DNA of 64,000 nucleotides. It comes from Isoetes taiwanensis (lineage: Eukaryota > Streptophyta > Lycopodiopsida > Isoetales > Isoetaceae). This document shows, in pieces, positions 55,761-64,000 of this stretch. The DNA lies in contig JAJEKV010000084.1 in NCBI GenBank assembly GCA_021234155.1, positions 2,436,545 through 2,500,544 of the forward strand, given 5' to 3'. The position numbers and the translations under genes are program-made. Every line of letters begins with the position of its first letter. Within the stretch, counting starts at the first letter, position 1. Below the pieces are notes generated by a model. The model did not search any database. It saw nothing but the letters and a program-made list of their open reading frames with translations, and was not told the origin of the DNA.

Positions 55761-55959
55761 ATGTATAAAAATGTTCTCAGTTCTATGTACTATCATATAC
55801 CTTATGTAATGTATAATTTTCATATATTAATTGCCACAAATTGTCTTTAACTTATAAGTTGGAATTTGAACATGATTTCTTTTACATCTAACAATAATTG
55901 ACTTGTAAATAAGGTTGAATAATGTATAACCTAAGTAACAATATTGATGACCAATACTT

Positions 55960-56790
55960 GCAGCCAGGAACACCGGTTCAGGGTCTCAAGGCCAAGGCCG
56001 GCAGCACCAGTGGCAACCTAGGAATCTGTTCGGCCGGGAACATGACGACGAACAAGACATGACAGTTGAGACAGTGAATGCAAGATTGGCCCAGATGAGG
56101 AATCAGATGCAGCAATTACTCCAGTGGGCAATACCACTAATGCATGCTCAAGAGTATGGACCGCCACCACCACCTCCACCACCTGTGGGAGGTATTGACG
56201 AAACACCTCAGCCAGAAAGAGAGGAAAATCGGGCGCCCGAGAAGAAAAGAAAGAGGAGAAGAAGAGGCGGGAGGTGCCCATCTCCTTCCAGCTCTAGCAA
56301 ATCGGAGACCTCAGACAGTGGATCCGGCAGTAGCTCTGACAATGAGTCAGACACATCACAAGGCAGGAACAAGAACAGAAAGACAGTCAATTACCAAAAG
56401 AAGGTAGACAGTGCAATGAGCAATGTCTGGAAGACAAGAAAGCTGGGTCAGTTCTCGGGTAAGGAGAGGTCAGGGATGGAGGCAGAAGCATGGCTTGATG
56501 AGATGGAAGAATTCGGAAACTCTTATGGTATGAAGGATAAGGACATAGGTAAAGTGGCAATGGCAAATTTGATAGGACCAGCCAGCTGAGAAGAAATAAT
56601 TGCAAGTTCAGGACTTTCAGCAAGCGTTCTGCAAGCACTACGTGCCGAGATTCCACACGAGTAGACAGATACAACAGTTTTGCATGCTGGACCAAGGCAA
56701 CTTATCCATGGGTGTAAATATGATAATGCTACCCAAAAAGCACCGTCCGGACAAGTGCTGTAGGTGCTTGAGGTGCTTTTTACTCGATGA
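55960..56790 (+). mobile_element. Ty3/Gypsy gag fossil
   Basis: An open frame (56059-56589) has a Pro run, a basic KKRKRRRRGG stretch and a Ser/Asp-rich segment, followed by KLGQFSGKERSGMEAEAWLDEMEEF. A neighbouring frame adds FQQAFCKHYVPRFHTSRQIQQFCMLDQGNLSMGV. 'W---FK--F---YVP---R------F--L-QGN-SV' is the retrotransposon gag core. It looks broken, with at least one break, and no pol follows. Adjacent sequence to 57000 is not recognised. Confidence 0.85.
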
Positions 56791-57003
56791 ATTTTCGTTC
56801 AACGACCTCGGGGGTTGTTACTCCAAAAATAGTATGCATGTTCCGGTTGGGGAGGGATTGATGACATGGATGTCCCCGCGCGAATTGCCAGAGCAATCCT
56901 CATGTTTGGCGGGATCTCAAGTTGGCGGGATTCTTGAGGAAAGTTTTCTTTCTTGGATTGTCATTCCTCCCAAGCTCCGTTATCATGGCTGCAAATTCAC
57001 TGG

Positions 57004-57096
57004 CAATTCTCAATTCTAATTCCAATCCCAATCCTAATCCTGAAATTCTAATTCCAATTCTCAATTCTAATTCCAATCCCAATCCCAATTCAGTTC
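57004..57096 (+). repeat. AATTCC/AATCCC imperfect hexamer repeat
   Basis: Runs of AATTCTAATTCCAATCCCAATCC in two related blocks, separated by GAAATTCT. An ordinary degenerate microsatellite. Confidence 0.9.
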
Positions 57097-57099
57097 TCC

Positions 57100-58500
57100 A
57101 TTGCACCTCCATTTTATGGCCAATTAAAGAAAGCCTTGATGATCAGAATAGGAGAATTTATCAGGAATTTGAAGCCAGCAGGGAAAGAGAATCGAGAAAA
57201 GAGAATGAAAGAAAGGGAAAAGGAAAACATTCCACCAAGCGAGAGGAGGAGGAAAACAAGGGCTTAGTGAAAGAAAGGCTGGGAACTCTCAAAAGAGTTA
57301 GATGATTCTTTTAATCACATTGTCGGGAGCGTTTTAGAATTTGGATAAAGGGAAAGTTCTTCAAAGACTTTTCAAGAGAAACAAACATTTGCCATTGGAA
57401 GCGGATGTACCAGATCGGGGATATTGCTATAATGAAAACCATGATTGTGAATGTTAGGGAGACAATGCGGGCACAAAAATGCAAAGAACAACTGATGTCC
57501 TCCAAGCAGAAAAGAGCACCCTTCAAATGGCGGCATCTTGACGGGAGGGATTAATCAATCTGCAATTTCAAAGGGTTCTCTGTTCCAAGAAAAACTATTG
57601 CCATGGCATTTAGAAGGCGTATATTTTGCGAGTGTGGCTGGCCCTTGGTCAATATTTGGAAGGAAGAGAAGAAGTGGCGCATTTTCAAGCTGAAGAAATA
57701 TCCACGGCGAGGAAGTTTTGGGATGAAAATACTAGAGTCTCACCTTATAAGAAGCATGTGAGGAAGCATTTGGCTGAAAATGGTGATAAAATTGATCATC
57801 CTATTCATTTGCTAGAGATTACCACGGGGTAATAGTTTCGACCCAGAAATTTGAAATGTTGTGCACTAATTCTTTCATTCACTTTATAAAATAACTAAAT
57901 TTATTATTGTAATTGTGTTCGGGTACAATTGTACCTTGCTTTCAAGAAGGAACATCCTAATATAAAGATGTCAAAGGGGCTTTTGAAAAAGCGAAGCCAA
58001 GCTATGTAAGAAAACTTCAAGAAAGGGAGACTTGTTGTTGCCAATACCATTTGCTTGGCGCCATCAACAATATGAGGATGAGATCTTCTTTCTTATTTTG
58101 GGAGGGTCTTGGCATTTGTGCCAGCCACATATAACGCCGCATCGCGGCGTTCCATTAATCTTCTTGCCCCCCCTCAGGCATCCGGCTTTCCCCTGCGGGA
58201 TCAGTTCACAAAATTTAATCTTCTGCGGGGCATCAGAGTTGAAGAAATTAATTGGGGGTAGGGAATTGAATTGGTGCCCGGCATTCAATACGAAATTAGA
58301 GGGAAGGGAGGATGGCAGTATGTCTACAAAATTTGGGTTCCTTTTCTTCTTGCGCCTCAAGAATCTGCCGTCTCATTGCCGTAGGCGGATTTTTCCATCT
58401 CTTTGCGGTCTCATTGCGATAGGCGGATTGCGATAACCGGTCGAGAACCAGGTGGCCGGATTCAACTTGCTATGTTGTTTTGGTTTATTGTGCAAAAACT
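57100..58500 (+). other. Unrecognised region with protein-like pieces
   Basis: 57120-57303 reads a charged IYQEFEASRERESRKENERKGKGKHSTKREEEENKG. 57626-57829 reads YLEGREEVAHFQAEEISTARKFWDENTRVSPYKKHVRKHLAENGDKIDHPIHLLEITTG then stop. The second piece looks like real coding sequence but I do not know the family. They may be captured or decayed exons left of the Helitron at 61 kb. Confidence 0.3.
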
Positions 58501-58869
58501 AACTATTTTTTTCCTTTCGTGTGTGTAGCTTGAAGAGTGCTTGCAGCCGGCGCCTTGACTTTTTCTTTGTCTGAAATTTCGAGGACCCCAAGATTCTCGA
58601 TTCTTCTCTATCTCATTTTGGGGCTTATTTGTTTCTCATTTTGGCACCAAAGGTTTGGGTTAGATCTTGAAAGCGTGAGTAGAGCATATCATTGATAGGC
58701 TTGCTTGGTCGGATCTTCTCGGAACTCATGAAGAAATCTTTATTTCGAGGATTCAAGGCATTTGGGTTGCTTACGGAGCCGGTCGTCGGGGTAAGTGACA
58801 TGTGACGGGGTTTTATTTTATCATGATTTTTAAGCTGTTTTTACTTTTAAATCTTCAATCCAATTTGGT

Positions 58870-59910
58870 TGTTTTCGCCAATCTTCATTTGACATCAGGG
58901 GGCGCGGGTTAGTTTGCATTGTTCAACACAGGTGAGGTGAGTTTTTGTCTCTGTATAGGTCGGTTTGGCGGGCCTAGAGCGAGAAAAAGAAGATAAAAAA
59001 AATTTGAATTAAATAAACAAGGATAGAATAAAATAGACAACAAAATTTGAATTAAATAAAGTTCAAAGTAATCACGGATATGCATTTGGGCCTATATACT
59101 CTGCTATTTCGGTTTATTTCTTTGGGCCTATACTCGCTATTTGGCTCTGAGTTCAATGTCTCTTATGGAGAGACAATGCTTCGAGAGGCAATTTTCTTTT
59201 GTGTAAGTTATTTATTTTTATCTCTTATTTCATTGGCGGTGGCAATGGCCTGCCTAAGGATGTTAGGTTGATTTGAAAGCGGCGGACCTGGGGAAAAACT
59301 TGGTAAAGGCTACACTTCATGCTCTCTTATGGAGAGACAATGCCTCACCCAGCGCAAAGCCGACTATGGTAATTCATGTACGAACTGCATAGAAACCCGA
59401 CTTTGTTTAAGCCAATCTTCATTTGATATGCGATTGCCATCTAAGTTATTTAGTGCCATCTAAGTTATAGCCATGTAAGTTATTTTGTTTTTATCTCTTA
59501 TTTTGTGGCAGCTTTGTTTATGACAATAATACTTTTGGTAATTCATGTACGAACTGCGCCAAGCCCGACTTTGTTTAAGACAATATTTATTTGACATGCA
59601 GGGCACTATCAAGGTGGCATACTAGGAGCTTATGAAGGTGGCATACTAGGAGCTTATCTGCATTGTTCAACACAGGTCAGTTCTTTATCTTCTCTCATAT
59701 ATTCTGTATAGGTCGGTTTTCCATATTCTTCCTATCTTCTTTCATATTGCAGTGGAGTGGCATCCATCTATTTAGTGCTGCAGTGGAGTGGCAGCCATCT
59801 ATTTCTGTGGCACTATCAGGGTGGCATACTTGGCTGGTCGCTTGATTGCTCTTGCAAGGTTGGTTGGAATTTTTAGTTGTGTATATTGCTTCGTTTTCCA
59901 AAGTGTACGT
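58870..59910. repeat. Interleaved diverged direct repeats
   Basis: Several words recur in the same order: GCCAATCTTCATTTGA (58880, 59410, loosely 59578), ATTGTTCAACACAGGT (58917, 59661), CTGTATAGGTCGGTTT (58952, 59703), TTATGGAGAGACAATGC (59162, 59325), TAATTCATGTACGAACTGC (59360, 59538), GGTGGCATACTAGGAGCTTAT (59617, 59637). This points to a stretch duplicated at least twice and then rearranged. No coding is recognised. Confidence 0.7.
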
Positions 59911-60063
59911 CAATAAGAGTCTTGGGTAGAATGTCCAATAGCCTTTCATATTGAGTCATAGGGTTGTTTATGTTATGTTCAATAGTGTCCAAGTCTGAAC
60001 CGTGTCCATGCCAGTCCGTGTCTGAACTTGCTCTAATTTATTTTCCTTTCCTATTTTATGTAG

Positions 60064-60405
60064 ATGGTGAAAATCTTGGTGCCATGGTATGCCTTTGGTG
60101 GCCATGTTGCCGAATGTTTGATTCGAAAGGAGGTGCACGTCAGTCGCATCTCCTTTGTTGTCAAAGCCTTGGGGTCGTGGTATGAGTGGCAGCCTTGGAG
60201 GCCATGTCCAAAGTGTATTTCTGAGTTGACAAGTGTTGATATTGAGAAGCTTATTCTCAAGCTTGAAAACTTCTACAAAGAAAGTGTTATTGTGGAAGTA
60301 AAGGAGGTCAAACAAGTCATTGATGACATGCTGTTTGCATTGAAAAATGGGGAAGATGGTTGTGAGAGTAACATGGATGAAGAGGTTAGGAACGCAGCAG
60401 CATAG
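60064..60405 (+). other. Unrecognised 113-codon open frame
   Basis: Begins MVKILVPWYAFGGHVAECL directly after an acceptor-like TTTTATGTAG, has a CPKC pair and an amphipathic, charged C-terminal half (IEKLILKLENFYKESVIVEVKEVKQVIDDML). Compositionally a good coding candidate, possibly the last exon of a host fragment, since AT-rich, polyadenylation-like sequence follows. No family is recognised. From 60406 to 61180 nothing is seen. Confidence 0.35.
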
Positions 60406-61186
60406 TGCGAGTTTCTTTTTTGTTGTTTCCATTTTGAAGATGCTATTGTAGCATTTGTTTTTTGATAAAAGAGTATCTCTTTAGAATACTCTTCTATTGT
60501 ACTTTATCAAACTTATGAGGTACATGCCTTATGTACCCTTTTGATGTAATCAAAAAATCTGGTCAAAGGATAAAAGAACTTATCTACTTATTGTAGTCCC
60601 TTCTATTCTGTTCACTTGAGGCTATCCATTTCTTTTTTTTTTTGTGACGTTTGAAGTTGCTAAAACATTTAAGGCAGACATTTAGGTGTTGTCGAGGTCA
60701 AAACTCTAAAACATTTAAGTTGGCATTATATGTCAAATTAATGAGCTTTGCACCCATTTGGACCGCAATGGATACCAAGCTCAATTTTGTTCTTTGATGT
60801 GCTCCTTTATTGGTTTGCATCTCTAATTCTTCCAAATCTTTTTTTAGGGTTCAAGTTTAAATCTCACATTTAAATACTAGACCAAGAGCCTTTTGGGTTC
60901 CATGGGTCGTGTGATACGATGTTTAGGGCACTCTTTGGTTGCAAGTTTAGAAATGCTGGCATGGGCACGTACTGTGTTTGAGGTCTGTTTGAGGTCTAGG
61001 AGTCAAATGTGTTCATGTAGTACTATTTAATTATTATTTTGTTGGCACATATGAAAATATATATCGGTGTAAATTTGTATGCCTAAGTAGACCATTGGCC
61101 TTATATACCCCATTGAAATACATAACCTCATGTTCATGTTTAGGGTATGGTGACATCAAAAACCATGAGTCCTAGAACTTATAAAG

Positions 61187-64000
61187 ATGGCCAGGGAACA
61201 CATGCTACACCCGAACAAGAATCAAGGTCAGCTAGGAAGAAGCGTCGGCCGGAAGCGTAAATTGACATGGAGAGCACGAGCCACGTGCAGCGGGGAAGAT
61301 AGTAATGTGGATGACCATGCATGCGAGGAGATGGAATTGCATATGGAACTATTGCAAGAAACTTACCTTGAGGAACTTGCGAGTGTATAGCGGTCCATGC
61401 ATCAACAAGTGTGGATATTGTGAGTTCATTGACAAGTGAGATTGTGAATGGTGATGGTGTTGAGGGTCTACGGCACATGTAACTATGTGTAACACGCCTT
61501 TGAATCTTGCTCAAACTCGGATGTTGTCACGACAAAATCCCGGATATCAAACACCTAAAAGATTGGAAACTATATTAGAAAACTAGTCAGTGCGAAGGCG
61601 TGTGGCCAAAGCTAGAGCATTAGCAAGAGAATTTGAGAATGTTAGCTTGCGCCCGGAAGCACAACAATGGCATCATGTTTGATGAGACCAATGTGAGAAT
61701 GTTGTTGCGAGATGGTGATGTAGTGAAGGCGGTATCGCATTTAAATCTGTTGTAGGCGTGCCTCATGAAGAACCAAGTAGCATTGGGGCGCGTGTTAGCA
61801 TGAAGGATGAATCTCGGGCATGTAGAGGCATTCGGGATGATGATGGAGATGCACTACAAGCTGATGCAATAATAAAGGCGAAGGGTTGGATTTTGGAAAA
61901 TAGCTTGGAGTCTTTGCATCTCCCGCAATATTGCGATCACGGGAAGGATGAGCAAAAATGCAAGCTTTGTGGGGCCTTGCTATGGAAGGATGAACTTGGT
62001 ACATTTTGTTGTTCAAATGGGAAGGTTTCATTGCCACCCTTCCGACCCCCCTCCAGCTCTCATGGACACGTACACAAGGAAGGATGGCGTTGGAAAGGAC
62101 TTCGATCTGGTATTAGAAAATATAACAATGCTCTTGCATTTGCCTCATTGGTTTGTCAAACTCGATGCCTCCTTGGCAAACTCCGTTGGAGGTGTGTACA
62201 CTTTCGAGTCAGCGATTGCATGTGTCACATGATGGGAACTTTGCTACGATAGCGGGACATCGGTCCGTGTTTTGCACAAATTTATATCATGGGCGGGGAT
62301 GAGTTGCGGCTAGATCGTCGTACATCATTCGGTGGTGGTGCAGCGGCGTGATACAATGGCATGCCTTCAGCGCATGATGGCAGATGTAAATCCTTTTGTT
62401 AGTATCTTCCTCTCGGCCGGCTGAGCTAATGCGAGCAAATCCGGTTTGTTGATATCGTCTTGGTTCAAGTGCAAACTGCGGGATTCACGTAGGCGGCGAT
62501 ATAGTGCTCCATCGCAAATGAGATAGCAATATTAATGCCAATTGACTCGGCGAGAAGACAATCGGAGACATTGTGGTACATTCTAAAGAAGGAGGAATAA
62601 GGCATATTGGCCTTACTTGCATTCATCATATGATGCTCTCCACTTTGCACTACTCTTCCCTATGGGCCGATGGGCTGGCATCTTGGGGATCAAACAAGTG
62701 AGCAGATCAAAGGGGTAACCATGTTGCAATTCTATAAGTATCATCTCACAGTGCACGCGATGGCACATTATCACCATTGCATATTCTTTGGGAGATTGTT
62801 CCATGAGTACATTTGTGACATGTTTGCTAAGATGTGGCGGTCAAGATTGGGTTGGGTACAACTAAACCAAGCTCAACTCGTGGCGAATTGTATAGTGGTA
62901 TTGTGGATTCCTTTTTGGGCATGATGGTAATTCCATTGGCGTCGTGTCATTCTACCGGCAACATTTATTGGAAGCACGCGTTACATGACTCGGCTCTACC
63001 AAGATCACGATGGCAATTGTTGAGAGCTTGGCCGACCCATTTGTTCATCACTATATTTGCCAACCCAAAGTGGCCAGAAATAATGGGGAACTCATAAATG
63101 GCGGGACCCTTCGAGAGGCCTGATTTAGTGGCCCGTGTCTTCTACTTGAAGTTGAGGGAGCTATTAGAGATTGTGTCACATCATGGCATATTTGGCGCAT
63201 TTACGCTAGGATTCATGTCATTGAGTTCGGAAGAGGGTCTTCCTCATGTGCATCTCCTTAACATATTGTACGGGAGGACAAGCCAGCGGCGGTCGAGGAT
63301 ATAGATAAAGTGATTTGTGGGAGATTCGGATAAAGAATCCAACCGAATTGTATGAGGTGGTCACCTGGCAGAGATGATGCATGGCCCTGTGGCCCTACAT
63401 ATCCTAATGCTCCTGTATGGTTGATGGGGTTTTGCGGTAAAGGGTATCCCAAAGCAATTTACGGAGGCAGACTATGATTAGCAGCGGCTACCCACTCTAC
63501 AGTAGAAATGATGGAAGAAGCTGTCTATCGAGATGGCATGAACATGGACAATAGATGGGTTGTACCCTACAATCCGTGGTTGTCGTGCTATTTTAGATGC
63601 CATATCAATGTTGAGATATGTGCCCATATTAAAGGGAGTCAAATACTTATACAAGTACATTTACAAGGGTCGGACATGATATCGGTGAACTTAGGACAAG
63701 TTTGGAGAGTGTCACATCGAGCACTATAACGAGGCGACCATGGCGAGGTTGTGATATGTCAATGCGAAATACTATTACGCCTCGAGAGCATGGCGGTTGT
63801 TCAAGTTTGGATTGCAAAACGAGAATCCTCATGTCGATGCATTTGGCGGTTCACCTTCCTAATGAGCAGCCAATACTTTTCGATGAGAATGCAGACTTAG
63901 ATGAAGTGGTTAACAATGCACATGACACCACTCTCATGGGTTGGTTTAGGGTGAATCTTTGCAAATGAATACCCGATTGTCCCGTACTTTGTTGTACCAT
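61187..64000 (+). mobile_element. Autonomous Helitron Rep region, decayed, runs off the window
   Basis: In changing plus frames: a basic start (GRKRKLTWRARATC, 61230), a Cys-rich stretch (YCDHGKDEQKCKLCGALLWKDEL then FCCSNGKVSLPPF-PPPALM, 61930-62060), the Helitron-like N domain (GWHLGDQTSEQIKGVTMLQFYKYHL... RLFHEYICDMFAKMWRSRLGWVQLNQAQL, 62670-62880), and the Rep core (FITIFANPKWPEIMGN then PFERPDLVARVFYLKLRELL, then GLPHVHLLN with the HUH pair His-Val-His at 63245-63253). DNRWVVPYNPWLSCYFRCHINVE follows at 63547-63620. The Tyr motif and helicase would lie at or beyond the right edge. Many frame shifts and stops show it is dead. HUH Rep proteins nick and join Helitron ends. Confidence 0.85.

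Overview
The window looks like a repeat-rich nuclear segment of a land plant, probably a non-flowering one such as a fern. The plant signs are a mitochondrial-type HSP60 pseudogene with many small introns, an intact cytochrome P450 of the CYP72 clan, plant-type LINEs (DUF4283, endonuclease, reverse transcriptase, zf-RVT), an LTR element with an initiator-Met-tRNA primer site, and two kinds of Helitron. The exact species cannot be read from the sequence. Most of the 64 kb is old mobile-element debris; only the P450 gene looks like an ordinary working host gene.

Layout. 1-1330: degenerate direct repeats. 2726-5118: HSP60 pseudogene (minus), its 5' half missing. 5430-6030: Ty3/Gypsy integrase fossil. 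6747-7515: small gene or fragment with an RPA1 C-terminal-like OB fold. 7562-8164: GC-rich foldback. 9970-10720 and 11218-14915: two related LTR elements, the second carrying histone H3-like coding sequence. 15123-23039: an L1-type LINE (minus), split at base precision by a non-autonomous Helitron (18935-20588) filled with a 1.4 kb polypyrimidine tract. 23050-33445: fragments of a second LINE clade, one interrupted by a 5.6 kb DNA transposon (24350-29942) with 25-bp terminal inverted repeats and a DUF7869-type transposase. 36282-38220: young 5'-truncated LINE with a perfect 17-bp target duplication. 41198-41282: orphan EDEM-type mannosidase exon. 43138-45858: P450 gene. 49469-53575: a 19-bp-unit satellite that flips orientation near 52818. 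54690-56790: LTR-element fossils. 61187-64000: decayed autonomous Helitron Rep running off the right edge.

The most unusual content is in the LTR element at 11218-14915. Between a 1.5 kb LTR with a tRNA primer site and a downstream hairpin it carries a segment that starts like the histone H3 tail (Met-Thr, then RTKQTARK) and ends in a full H3-type histone fold, separated by several hundred codons of highly charged sequence. Three copies of a 67-nt hairpin flank it. The second candidate novelty is the DUF7869 transposon, which appears to have two divergent genes, a TIR and a short target duplication, and contains a 90-nt miRNA-precursor-like foldback.
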